NCBI GenBank assembly: GCA_024509875.1 | Contig: JAMPIV010019873.1 | Location: forward strand, 62,001-126,000 | DNA from: Oreohelix idahoensis | Lineage: Eukaryota; Mollusca; Gastropoda; Stylommatophora; Oreohelicidae | DNA: 64,000 bases | Direction: 5' to 3' | Shown here: positions 31,012 through 42,532 of the stretch, one piece after another | How positions within the stretch are numbered: position 1 is the stretch's first letter | Layout: each line of letters begins with the position of its first letter | Notes under the pieces: generated by a model | The model's database searches: none | What the model saw: the letters and a program-made list of their open reading frames with translations, nothing else | What the model was told of the DNA's origin: nothing | Position numbers and translations under genes: made by a program

Positions 31012-32125
31012 ATAGATCCTGTACAGACCAGATAGCCACATTGAGAATAATAGTTGAACAAAGTCTGGAATGGAATTCACCGCTATACATCGGATTCGTG
31101 GACTATGAAAAGGCATTTGACAGTGAGTCACTTTGGAAATTGATGAGGCATTATGGAGTTACCATGAAGATCATTAACTTAATAAGGGAGACCTATAAAG
31201 ACTTGACATGAGTTCTTCATGAAGGACAACTTACAGAACCGTTTAGGATTAGAACTGGAGTGAAACAGTGATACCTCTTGTCTCCATTTCTTTTCATACT
31301 AGCAATAGATTGGGTTATGAAAACATCGACATCACACAACATCTGGATTTTGCAGATGACTTGGCTATTCTGTCCCATAACCATAATCAGATGCAAGAGA
31401 AAATAAAAATTCTCGATGAGAGGTCGCAACAAGTGGGCCTGAAAATACACAGGGAAAAGACAAAGATTATGAGAATAAATGCAAGAAATGATAACAAGGT
31501 TGAACTTGAAGAAACACCACTGAAGGATGTAGAATCGTACACATATCTTGGCAGTAATATAGACAGGGTTGGAGGGACAGACGGTGATATCAAAATAAGA
31601 ATACAAAAATCAAGAGGAGCTTTCATTGCATTGGGAAACATATGGAGAACAAGAGAAATCAAGTCCAACATGAAAATAAGAAACTTCAACTCAAATGTCA
31701 AGTCAGTCCTATTGTATGGCTCTGAGACATGGAGAACAACAAAAACAACGACCAAAAAGATACAGACTTTTATAAACGGGTGCTTGCGTAGAATAGAAGG
31801 ACTGAAATGGTATGACAAAGTCACAAATGTGGAATTGATGACAAGAACCAGACAAGTGCCAGTGGAACAAGAGTTGAAAAGAAGACGCTGGCGATGGATA
31901 GGACACACATTGAGGAAACCTGTTGATAGCATTACAAGGCAGTCCTTGTTCTGGAATCCACAGGGAAAGAGAGGCAGAGGTAGACCAAAAAACACATGGA
32001 GAAGAGAACTGGATACAGAGGTGAAAATGATGAGGAAAATATGGAAAGAACTTGAGCGGATGGCACAGGACAGAAAGACTTGGCATGTGTTTGTTGAAGG
32101 CCTATTTTCCTCGGGGAGCTAAAGG
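31012..32125 (+). mobile_element. LINE A, copy 2 (5'-truncated, internal deletions)
   Basis: Begins in the RT at NRSCTDQIATLRIIVEQ and continues through [54 protein letters not shown] and [14 protein letters not shown] to the C-terminus. Its last 284 codons are open (31268-32122). Small deletions remove VDRK and about 15 residues before FADD. It ends after GGGAGCTAAAGG. Because it lacks the insertions of copy 1, it shows the uninterrupted order. Confidence 0.9.
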
Positions 32126-32267
32126 TATTGAATTGAGTATTGTTAGTGCCATTGTTTCATACAGTTGTAGGTTACTAGTCTTTAGATTCGTGGTAAATTA
32201 ATAAGTAACATCTGTCTATGTTATCGTTATGAAGAAATCCCTGTTGTCAAAAAGACATACTTGTATA

Positions 32268-32830
32268 ATAGACTAAATTATACAATATTTAGATATAAGA
32301 GAAGGCATAGACCAGATATAGCAGAAGAGATATTACTGGCAAATACTTACCTATACTTCAGAGGACGTTTCGTTCTAATAGCTTGGATACCTTCATATGT
32401 TGTCATAGAAGGAAATGAAAAGGCGGATAAAGAAGCTAAGAAAAATAGAACTAATAGAAACCAAATAAATGTGGGGATGAGTAAAACAGGGATCAAAAGC
32501 TTAATTAAAAGAATAATAATTACAGGAGGGACAGTAGAGTTTGATGGTAAGCTGAAAGGCAGACATGTATATAAATTGTTCAAGACTCCAATAAGAACGT
32601 GTCAGGTATCTAGAGAACTAAAAATTCCTAGCAATAAGAAACTTCTTAGACAGCAACTAGGAATGGGCTATTTTAGAATAGAAGAAACTTACTGTGCAGA
32701 ATGTCTACTGCACTCTCATGCATGTTGTACAAGACGACTGGCAGCCACATCATGTAAAACAAATAGCCACAGAATCCACGGCTGCAAGAGTATTTGACTG
32801 CTTGGTGCAAACTCCCTGCAAGGGAACCTG
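32268..32830 (+). mobile_element. LINE fragment with RNase H end
   Basis: The frame encodes AWIPSYVVIEGNEKADKEAK, the C-terminal RNase H signature (W.P.H.G..GNE.AD) of I/Jockey-type LINEs, although the catalytic-region His is Tyr here. KLLRQQLGMG follows and then a Cys/His-containing end. RTE elements lack RNase H, so this is a different LINE family from A to D. From 32735 on, about 90 bp are shared with 48910-48995. Confidence 0.65.
32735..32825. repeat. Repeat Y, copy 1
   Basis: CATCATGTAAAAC, then CTGCAAGA and GACTGCTTGGTGCA, recur in order at 48910-48995. It lies at the end of the RNase H-type LINE fragment and may be its 3' end, which would make the second copy a severely truncated member. 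Confidence 0.6.
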
Positions 32831-32889
32831 CTGCAAGAAACCTATAAAAGAAAACCTACAAACCCCTAAAAACGCACCAGGGTAAAGAG

Positions 32890-34740
32890 AGAGAACCTAA
32901 TAACATAGCATAATATATACCATTAATACTAGACATATTAGTCAAGGCCACAACATATGGCAGTGAAACTGCACCTGGGAAGAACCAAAAGAACGAAAAC
33001 AACAAATGTAATATGCTGTACATAAAAAAACAACACTATAAGATAAACACCCGTTTTCTTGAGCATGGACCAAAAACCAAACCAAATAGTATTTATCTCT
33101 CTCAATCTTTCCCACTGTTATCATGCATTCCAATAATCATTTTCACATAGCATGTTCTATAGATTTTTCGTTTCTCGGTGTTTTTTAAATGATTACTCTA
33201 TCTAAAATAATATGCTCCATTTATCTTAATTATTACCCATCAAGGGTTGAACAGAAATTGTTCTCCATTCATTTTTTTTTAATTCCTTATTTATGCAGTG
33301 ATTTGTTTTCTTTCCATAACTGTGTAGCTTACCTTTACCCTCATGTGTTGCCCATGGTAATGTCTAGTTTGACAGCGGTATCACTCAACTGCTTTGAAGT
33401 TAACAGTTGTGACTTCTGATGTCATCAAATCAGTATGCAAATGTGAACTATACACTGGCACAAGATTTAAAATAAGTGTATTGGGTTGACGGAAATTTAG
33501 ATAAAGGTACATGCTTGATGATGACTGTTTGTTTGGTGTATTAGTGTTGGGGAGGGTATAACATACTGCAAAGTTGTGCTAGTAATATGTTGATAAGATG
33601 CTCTAGTAGTGAAACATATACCAGGACATAATTTCATTTAAGCAGGAAAATCCTGGTAGCCACAGTGGTTTTACAGAAGAATATTTAGAATACAACGGCC
33701 AACTAAAAAGAGTAATGAGAAAGTCCTGAAAGAAGCTAGTGCGCAAAAGAAGATTATAACTTACAAAGTTTGGTTTGGTTTCGTTTTATGGACTATCTTC
33801 ATTGCACACGGACTACTCCATCAGTGCTCCGATCTCCTCCCTTAGATCACACAAGGAGGATCTCAGCACAGTTCACGAACTCCGTAGCACCGGCGAGAAT
33901 CAAAATGTGTGTATACAGGACTCACACATTCTATAAATATTTTTGTTGTGGGTAGGTTTCTAATTTTTAAATTTTGCCAGGACAGCGGCCTGATAAGCCT
34001 ACTCACATGAAAAGGATGCAATCTTATTTCTTTTGGCGTGTTATTAAAAGAAGAAAGTTTCAATATATTGTGGCGACAGAAAAGACCGAAGAAAATGATA
34101 CAGGCGACGTCATAGAGAGAACATATTGGACAATCTGGCAGCATGGCATGAAAAGAAGTCAACAACAGAATTTATAAACAGTGGTGTGGACAGAAAATTG
34201 CTGTGAGACATGGGTTGCCTACGCAGCCAGACGTGGCATTTGAAGAAGAATAAAGAAGAAGACAATTTTAAAACAAACATTTGTTGTGTTAAGTTTATAA
34301 GTACTGCTCGGTTTAATAATCTTTTGACAAAACACAGTAGGTACGGGATAACATAGCATTGCAACAACAATATATGAGTTCAAGAGGAGCTCAAATGTCT
34401 CTGTTGTCGGGTTCAACATACTGTAAATTGTTTTCTTAAATCAGGGAAATTGGAATTCTTTGACGATACGCTAGATCTGAACGTGCAAAACGACGCGTTG
34501 TCAGGTGTTCAAGGGTGAAAGCCAAGATTTGGCTATATATATAAACGTTCGCGTTTTAAGCATCCGATGTACTACTTTTGGAACCCGCAGTTTGTCAAAT
34601 TATTTTAAAAAGAAATCACTTTATTTCCATCAAGTTTTAAGTTTTTGTTTTTTTTTTTACATTTTATATGTAAAAAAAAAAATAAAAAAGTAATCAATAC
34701 TTCCGAAGTGGCAGGTCGTTAGTCATAATACTAGTATATT
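32890..34740. other. No gene recognised
   Basis: AT-rich intergenic sequence. A short piece of repeat X (ACCCATCAAGGGTTGAACAG) lies at about 33226-33246. No open frame here has recognisable domains. Confidence 0.5.
33212..33280. repeat. Repeat X, short copy
   Basis: Contains TTACCCATCAAGGGTTGAAC followed by AGA and a T-rich stretch, like the right end of the copies at 24990 and 36180. Confidence 0.5.
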
Positions 34741-34744
34741 ACAA

Positions 34745-35956
34745 GCAGGTACTTCTTCTTTGATCCTTAGCCGCCGACCGTCAAAGCAGTCAGTGGCCAT
34801 CACGACTGGTGGGGTCTTGTAGGGCAGCAACACATTTATTCCACTTTGCTCGGTCGGTGGCCATCCTTCGTACAGTGCCCCAACTCTGGTTCATTCTTTC
34901 CATCTCAGCCTCCACAGTCCTCCGCCAGGTTGTTTTTGGTCGGCCTCTCTTTCGTTTTCATTCAGGGGTCCAAAGCATAGCTGTTCTTGTGATGGCATCG
35001 GGGTCTCTTCTGAGGACATGGCCAACCCAGCTCCAGCGTCTGCCTGCTATGATGGTGTGCATGTCCTCTTGCTTGCTCCGAGCAAGCAGATCTTGGTTGG
35101 TGATGGTATTCGGCCAAAAGATTCGGTGAATTTTTCTTAGGCATGTTGTGTGAAAAGAGGACAATTTCGACATTTCCTTCTCTGTAACTCTCCAGCATTC
35201 CGCACCATAGAGAAGCACAGAAAGCACACAGCTCTGATATAATCTTAATTTTGTGCTTGTGCTGTATTGAGAGGACTTCCAGATGTTGTTTAGGCTAAAA
35301 AAGGCTGTTCTTGCCTTATTCATTCTGATGTTGATGCCTTTGCCTGCCCCGCCGTCTTATGTTACAATGCATCCTAGGTATGTGTCTGTCTGTACCAGTT
35401 GCTGATTCCTTACTGATATGGGCTCAGGGCTGCTCACATTGAGCGTCATGACCTCTGACTTCTTTAAATTGATGTTCAAGCCCACCTGCTGGCTAAACTT
35501 ATTAAGTCTATCCATTTTTTCCTGGATGTGTTGATGTGAATGTGCTAGTAGTGCGATGTCATCTGCATATTCCAGATCTTCCAATGTAGAAAATGTAGTC
35601 CATCTTATTCCTCTTGGACTGCCCTCTGTTGTCTGGCGCATCACCCAGTCTATGACTGTTAAAAATAGAGTGGTTGATAAGGGGCATCCCTGTCGTACTC
35701 CTGTCTTCACCTCAAAGGTTAGGCTGCTCTGCCCAACACTACACGTAAAGTTGGCATAGAGGCTTTTTATGATTGACACTATGCACCTTGGAATTCCATA
35801 AGCCCTCAGTATTTTCCATAAACTGTCCCTATGTATGCTGTCAAAAGCCATTTCAAAATCTACGAAATTGATGTACAGCAAACAATATTTAACACGAACA
35901 AATGTTATTATATAGTGCCTGGGAATGTGAAGGTCTGATGCTTGCTTACAATGCAT
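34745..35956 (-). mobile_element. LINE C, 5'-truncated RTE-like retrotransposon
   Basis: On the minus strand: YINFVDFEMAFDSIHRDSLW, VKTGVRQGCPLSTTLFLTVIDW, LEDLEYADDIALLAHS with the catalytic YADD, MNKARTAFFSLNNIW, LYGAECWRVTEKEMSKL, WSWVGHVLRRDPDAI and KRGRPKTTWRRT. The frame is broken near 35340 and at a stop near 34958. The tail near 34750 is AAGAAG-rich. It differs from LINE A and B in sequence but has the same layout. The gag-like or endonuclease part is absent. Confidence 0.85.
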
Positions 35957-36815
35957 ATGACTTTTAACAGATGAAATTCAATTAAATATCTGTCAGTTAT
36001 ATAACTGTTCCAGGCCTTTACACAACTCCACTTTAATATTATTAAAACCGTTTTATTGGTTTTAATACTTATATTTCTTACCAGTTTTACAGCAGCCCCT
36101 TAATTTATTTACTTACACTTTAATATTATTCTTGTTCAGAGTTTCTTCTTGATTTTGTTTGTTTGTTTTTGTTTTTTTTTTTAAATTTATTTAACATATA
36201 AGCACAATTGTGATTGACCCTATTTACAATGATTTGACAAATGTGATGCAACTTTCTCATATCGGCAGTTGTTCATATTATTTGGAATTGAAAACAATAT
36301 ACTCGTATATCCTAATTATAACCCATCAGAGGTTGAACGGATCATTTTTCTTCATTAATATTTTTTTAAAAATCATGTTTCAATTTCTCTATTAGAGTCT
36401 TCAGTTTTAAGTGAAAACGGTAATCCTGTATTTAAAATCTGGAACCTGTTAAAGCAATGTTTTTGACATGTATTTTAAGCAGGTCTAGGGGATTTTATCT
36501 TTGATGTGCTGATTTTCATGCTATGTCTTCCACAAGATGAATTACGAACGTTTGTATAGTTTTGCAATTTGTTTTTATCTTCGTACACTAGACTTTGGTC
36601 ATCTGCAAAAGGCAACTCATTTTTTATAGGTTTACTTCGTCACCCGGATGTGCTTATGGTGGTATTTTTTATGTATAAATGTCAAACAGCGGTGAAGATG
36701 GCTTACAGCATTGAAGGCATTCAAATGGTTATATTTAATGCATCAATGAGTCCGTCTGTATGATACAAGGCGCTCACAGTATCCAATAGCTGTCCCTGCA
36801 TTCATAGTCTTTCTG
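35957..36815. other. Intergenic, contains repeat X
   Basis: No gene. Repeat X copy 2 lies at 36180-36360; the remainder is AT-rich and not recognised. Confidence 0.5.
36180..36360. repeat. Unnamed interspersed repeat X, copy 2
   Basis: Aligned by eye with 24990-25165 over about 175 bp with scattered differences and a small CTCGTA insertion. It has the same orientation. Confidence 0.75.
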
Positions 36816-37158
36816 GGGGAGCCGCGCTGGCGTAGTGGTTGCAACACCGCTCTGGCGACCGGGTGATACAGGATCAAACCCGGGCGACGGCATTTGAGGA
36901 TTTTTCGTCGACCGGGATTTGGACTGGATTGACTCGAGACCTGGCGAGAACATTTGAAGGAGTGTCGTCGACCAGGGACTGGCGGCTCCTGAGCCGACCC
37001 AGCTGCAATGGGTACCTCCGAAATCGGCGAGTATTTGCCTGAATGGCGAGGGACACCTGTCTCTGTGCAAGAGGTAAAGGGATACTCACGTAAGGTCAGT
37101 GTCAGGTTGGACATAAAATAATAACCTGAGATTTCGCCTCGAGTGTTAGCGGGCGAAC

Positions 37159-37195
<37 letters not shown>
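36816..37195 (+). mobile_element. tRNA-derived SINE, copy 2
   Basis: Same SINE as at 3503, with A box TGGCGTAGTGG and B box GGATCAAACCC, body and A tail. The 11-bp target duplication TAGTCTTTCTG is at 36805-36815 and 37196-37206. It is nearly identical to the other two copies, so the family moved recently. Confidence 0.93.
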
Positions 37196-37196
<1 letters not shown>

Positions 37197-37206
37197 AGTC
37201 TTTCTG

Positions 37207-37613
<407 letters not shown>

Positions 37614-38455
37614 AGCCCTTTCAGTCATAACTGACAATGGGAATGTGCCCCTGAGGTGACAGCCCTCCCCTCCTTTTTTTCCTGGTGTTCCTTTCGAAGT
37701 CTTGTTTTCTCCTACGCCTGCCATGAGAGATCTTTTCACCCAATCTGAGGTGGCGCCGTAGAGAGCATCGCCACTTGGTGCGATCGGCAACTTCATCCTC
37801 CCAGGTTGCTGGAGTTATGTCCTGTGCCCTCATGCCTCTCTTGAACACATCTGTGAACCTCAGCTGCGGTTGCCCAACTGTTCTTTTGCCATCTACCAGT
37901 TGTCAGCAGAAGATTTTTTTTAAATAAAATTTTGCCTCGTTTTGGCGAGGCGTGTCCCGTTCAACCTAGTCGGTTATATTAGGGCGCATGTCCAAATATC
38001 AAAGACCTTTAGGTCTCATTGTAAATCAGTTCCGTAGAAGATATCTTTCTGGCTGCGACCGTCTTCTATGCGGCGGACATGGCCAAGACAGCGTAGTCTG
38101 CGCTATCTAAGCAACGTGTACATGCTTTGAAGGCCAGCACGAGACAACACCTCGACATTTGCCACTTTGCCCATCCACAAAATACCGAGGATGTGGCGTT
38201 GACACCATAAATGGTAGGTATAGAGCCTTCTTTCTTGCTTATCATAGGTTGTCCATGTCTCGCTGCCATATAGAAGTGTGCTGGTAACACAGGCGTCATA
38301 TACCGCAGATTTGGTCTTCGTTGTGAGTTTGGAGTTCCCCAACCACGAGTTGTGAGGCGGGCAAAGATGGTTGCAGCTTTGCCGGTGCGGCTGTCCATTG
38401 TTATAGTGTACTTTTTATTCGGACTTGGGGTCAGATAAATGTGCCGCAAAGTTTA
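37614..38455 (-). mobile_element. LINE D, copy 1, 3' part
   Basis: On the minus strand, frames give [40 protein letters not shown] and then, after an insertion, the C-terminal PATWEDEVADRTKWRC. These are the thumb and C-terminal regions of an RTE-like LINE. About 110 bp at roughly 37917-38033 (T-run, then GTTTTGGCGAGGCGTGTCC) is absent from the copy at 48427. It looks like a minus-strand insertion with an A-rich tail. Confidence 0.75.
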
Positions 38456-38781
38456 AAAATAAATGTCCAAGTGTGACGTGAACACAGAAATGTTTGAGAA
38501 ACACTGCCGTATGGACTTAAAATTTTGCTGACAACGTCAATGCGGCAATTTCGAGTAGTTTCTTGCAGCAAATATAGAGTGCAACGCGATACGTTTAAAT
38601 ATGATTATGATAATATTTATTAACTTTTAAACATAAATTGTTCTTATAATCGTTTAACTTATATGTAAGCATTGAAATAAGTCTTAATAATATATAGCTC
38701 AATTTAAATTCAATAAAGTATTTTCAACCAATCACTTTGCCACAAAGAATTTTAGGCATTTGCGACGTGCGATCCGTATTT

Positions 38782-38938
38782 TGACGTCATCACTCTGTGC
38801 GTGATGATTTTCATGTAGTTTAGTGAGAAGGCTGAGAAGTCCAACGAACGTTCATCTCATGTCAGAAGTTGGCTGAATTACCCTGCTCGAGTATATTATG
38901 GTGTTGAAATAGTGAATTCCAGGACGGAGCGTGGTCAG
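38782..38938 (+). promoter_or_regulatory. Possible promoter and 5' non-coding exon of the SERTA gene
   Basis: A palindromic CRE-type site TGACGTCA lies at 38782-38789. A candidate exon ends GTGGTCAG at 38938 and is followed by the strong donor GTAGGT. A matching acceptor (TTTTTCTTTCAG) stands at 44171-44182, just before the SERTA start codon. Vertebrate SERTAD genes typically have one coding exon preceded by non-coding exon(s), which fits. There is no direct evidence of transcription, so this is an inference. Confidence 0.35.
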
Positions 38939-39415
38939 GTAGGTTCAATAATGTTCTTATCTTTAGTTATATTTGTCATATGGAAATTATAACTGTGCGA
39001 TTGCAATCGACTGTTGATTCATGTCGACGACTGGAAGCGAGGCTTGCTGACGGAGTTTCGAGTCTACAGTTTTCTAATTTAATTTGTCGTTTCTGTTACA
39101 TTGAGTCCAGGATGAATATTCTGCTCATGTTAAATGGCAATAGGTCCAACAGGCTTACGTTTGTAATATCTGTACTTTTGAAAAAAGAATATGTCATTAG
39201 GCCTATATGAAGAAATAGAGCGGTAGTGGAAATTATGGTGCCTAGTTTTAGCCAGCTGATTCGATGGCTTTTGTTGACCCACTTCGTACAAAAATTCGAG
39301 CCGTAGAAAGAAAAATGTAAAAATAAAAAAGTTGCATATTATTTTACATATATAAGTTCAGGTTAAACAACTTTCGATTTTGCACAGAGGAAGCCCGAAA
39401 TTACTGCGAAATGGC

Positions 39416-39447
39416 GGGGGGGGGGGGGGGGGGGGGGGGTGGGGGGG
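39416..39447. repeat. Poly-G tract
   Basis: 24 G, one T, then 7 G. It is likely to be unstable and assembly-sensitive. Confidence 0.95.
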
Positions 39448-39837
39448 TAATTGCCGTATGTTATTGATTTTTTTCTTCGCAGCACACGTTCAAAACTCCC
39501 GTAGTCGCGCGGCCAATCCTTGCAGACGCCACCTACGCAAGGCGTGATCGGCGCGCGGTGACTGTGACTAGCGGAGTAGACTTGAAACTGGGTCAGACAG
39601 CAAATTTTTTTTCGGTGCCATGGCTACAGCGAAACTTTATTGCGCACGCTCATAGTATCTCTTGCTTGCTATACAGTATTACTAAAACTCTAAGTATTAC
39701 CAGATCGTAATCTCCTCTTCTGCTCCTTATGGAGCATGTAGTCACCACTACAGGACCCCCCTAACCCGAGCCTATACCAAACCACTAAACTCTTACATCG
39801 ATGGTTTCTGTAATAATTTGTTTTATAGTAGGCTATA

Positions 39838-39982
39838 AGGTTGCCATGTTGTTTTTGTGGCTTAGGCCTAAAGTTTTAACAGTAGCCTAAGTGGTAGCAG
39901 ACCCAATACCCAATCCTGCTTAGTCGCCTTTTACGACATGCATAGCCTACTAGGTTACTGTGTTAGTATTCTTTGTTTGGCC
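39838..39982. repeat. Direct repeat R, copy 1
   Basis: About 140 bp containing GTTGCCATGTTGTTTTTGTG, GTAGCAGACCCAATACCCAA and TTTTACGACATGCA, ending GTATTCTTTGTTTGGCCC. It recurs at 40820-40954. Both copies are followed at once by LINE A sequence. Confidence 0.85.
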
Positions 39983-40815
39983 CAACAGAAATGAAATCCA
40001 GTGGACTCTGACTAAGCAGTTGGATGATCTGGATTTTGCTGATGACTTGGCTCTTCTGTCCCATAACCGTAATCAGATGCAGGACAAATTGAAAACACTC
40101 GATGAGAGGTCACAGCAATTGGGTCTGAAAATACACAGGGAAAAGACAAAGATAATGAGAATAAATGCAGGTAATGAAAACAGGGTTGAACTTGAAGAAG
40201 CACCAATACAAGATGTAGAATCATACACATATCTTGGCAGCAATATAAACAAAGTTGGAGGGACAGACAGTGATATCAAAATAAGAATACAAAAAGCAAG
40301 AGGAGCTTTCATTGCATTGGGAAATATATGGAGATCAAGAGAAATCTGATCCAACACGAAAATAAGAATCTTCAACTCAAATGTGAAGTCAGTCTTATTG
40401 TATGGCTCTGAAACATGGAGAACTACAAAGACAACAACCAAAAAACTACAGACTTTCATAAATGGGTGCTTGCGTAGAATAGAGGGATTAAAATGGTATG
40501 ACAAGGTTACCAACGTGGAACTGATGACAAGAACTAGACAAGTGCCAGTGAAACAAGAGATGAGAAGAAGACGATGGATAGGACACACACTGAGGAAACC
40601 TGTTGATAGCATTACAAGGCAGTCCTTGTTCTGGAACCCCCAAGGCAAGAGAGGCAGAGGTAGACGAAGAAGCACATGGAAAAGAGCTGGAAACAGAGAT
40701 GAAAATGATGGAGGAGAACGTGCAAGGAACTTGAGATGATGGCACGTGACAGGAGGACTTGGCATGTGTTTGTTGAAGGCCTATGCTCCTTTGGGAGTGG
40801 AGGGTTATGAATGAA
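39983..40815 (+). mobile_element. LINE A, copy 3 (5'-truncated)
   Basis: Begins [20 protein letters not shown] at the RT palm and runs to the C-terminus. An early stop (TGA, about 40347) and one frameshift break it: [38 protein letters not shown] and [11 protein letters not shown] follow in separate frames. It ends GGGTTATGAATGAATAAGG, showing an ATGA-type tandem tail. Confidence 0.9.
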
Positions 40816-40819
40816 TAAG

Positions 40820-40954
40820 GTTGTCATGTTGTTTTTGTGGCTTAAAGTTTCAACAGTAGCCTAAGTGGTAGCAGACCCAATACCCAACCCTCCTTAGTCG
40901 CTTTTTATGACATGCATGCTAGGTTACTGTGTTAGTATTCTTTGTTTGGCCCTA
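40820..40954. repeat. Direct repeat R, copy 2
   Basis: Aligned with 39838-39982: GTTGTCATGTTGTTTTTGTG, GTAGCAGACCCAATACCCAA, TTTTTATGACATGCATGC and GTATTCTTTGTTTGGCCC. Confidence 0.85.
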
Positions 40955-41200
40955 GTTACATGGATAAAGACACTGGTGATGGATAGGACACATTGGGGAT
41001 ACAAGTTGGTAGCATTACAGGGCAGTCCCTTGTTCTGGAATCACCAGGGCAAGAGAAGTAGAGGTAGATAGAAAAACACACGGAGAAAACTGGAGACTGA
41101 CGTGAAAATTATGACAACGTGAAAAGACCTTGAGCTGATGATACGTGACAGCATGACTGCATGCATTTGTTGAAGGACTGGATATCATATGACCAAAAAC
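40955..41200 (+). mobile_element. LINE A, copy 4 (decayed 3' end)
   Basis: Matches the C-terminal DNA of LINE A: GATGGATAGGACACATTG, GGGCAGTCCCTTGTTCTGGA and CAGGGCAAGAGAAGTAGAGG. It has many changes and ends near TTGTTGAAGGACTGG. No open frame is left. Confidence 0.75.
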
Positions 41201-42089
41201 TAACCAGAACTGTAACTAGCCTACTCGGTGAATTATTTATATCTGTTCAGTGATTAAATAAAATTATTTATTCTTCTTCATACAATCTGATGTCAACTTG
41301 AATATGTTCAAGAAAGCAGTGGTCAGTATGGTTATTTCTATCTCCATATAGCTTTTCCAGGAATATTACTGGTGACGGTGATATATGTGATTTCTCTGGT
41401 CCTCATATCTTGAGTATCTTTGAAGCAGATATTCAGCAGAGATTCTGTGACAATTTCTATTTCCAAGTTCTAATGTGAAGTATATTTATTATGAAGAAAT
41501 ATAATACAATATCAACATTGATTATGTGCATATTTGGGATCTTTAACAGCAGTAGCAAACAGTTTTAAATATGGAGTAGTAATTAACTACATCTGAGCAG
41601 GTCAACTAAGATGTGCACAGGTTCAACAATAGTGTCATTTTTTACTTCCATTAGAACTGTCTCATAAATAAAATTTAGTAGTCTTTGCCACTTTCTGATA
41701 TGATCTATGTGAGGCTAGTCATTCCGAAGCTTCAAATTTATTATACTGGCTTGTCCCAAGTGTTCAGGTATGTGTGACGGTATTGCCTCCCCTGCTTTGC
41801 AGTAGTGGTCCAACAGTGGCCAGAACTCAAGAGTATCTATTATAGGCTTCAATGGAGTCTATCTTTACACAAGATTGCTCTTGGCAGAAATGTCAATAGA
41901 AGAGTAGTAAAGCTTCTATCACATGGGAGTCTTCATAAGATATTCAGATAAGCGAAAACAATGCTGGCTGTCGCTAAGCACGTTAATTCTATAATCTGCC
42001 GACACTTTTATGAAGAATTTTGCAATGGTTTATTCTAGCTCGTTAAGCCCCCACCGCTGAGTTAATCAGTGGAATTATTATTATTATTA

Positions 42090-42172
<83 letters not shown>
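42090..42172. repeat. (TA)n microsatellite
   Basis: About 80 bp of TA repeat preceded by (TTA)n and TGTG. Open frames across it are artefacts. Confidence 0.95.
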
Positions 42173-42498
42173 CTCTGTTTAGAGTGTGTGTTTAGTAACT
42201 TTGATTGAGGCAAACATGTAGTACATTGAAAAGGATTAAATCGAAGTACATTTGTAACTGGGTCAGTTCCTTTCACTCTGCTCTCGCCAGACATTCCCAG
42301 AACGTTCAAGGAGTAATGGCTAAGTTGGTTCTGTGTCTGTCTATAAGACCCTCTTATGATGGCGTTTCGCAACACGTCTGTCCACTTCTACCTTCATTTG
42401 GTTCCAGAGATGGTACTTTCTGCTGGTACCACCAATAACTGGTAATAGAAACGAAACGCTCATCTGAGTATGGTGTTTTTCCGACACAGTTATGTGCG

Positions 42499-42530
<32 letters not shown>
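42499..42530. repeat. Poly-C tract
   Basis: An uninterrupted run of 32 C; sequencing-unstable. Confidence 0.95.

Positions 42531-42532
<2 letters not shown>

Larger units (their letters stand above)
38456..39837. other. Intergenic or intron, no supported coding region
   Basis: Contains the candidate SERTA upstream exon (38782-38938), a poly-G run (39416-39447) and a CpG-rich patch (39485-39600). No recognisable protein. Confidence 0.5.

Noticed and set aside
32694..32885. Small ORF (MQNVYCTLMHVV...) as an independent gene
   Set aside because: It overlaps the end of an RNase H-type LINE fragment and repeat Y in another frame; no support as a gene.
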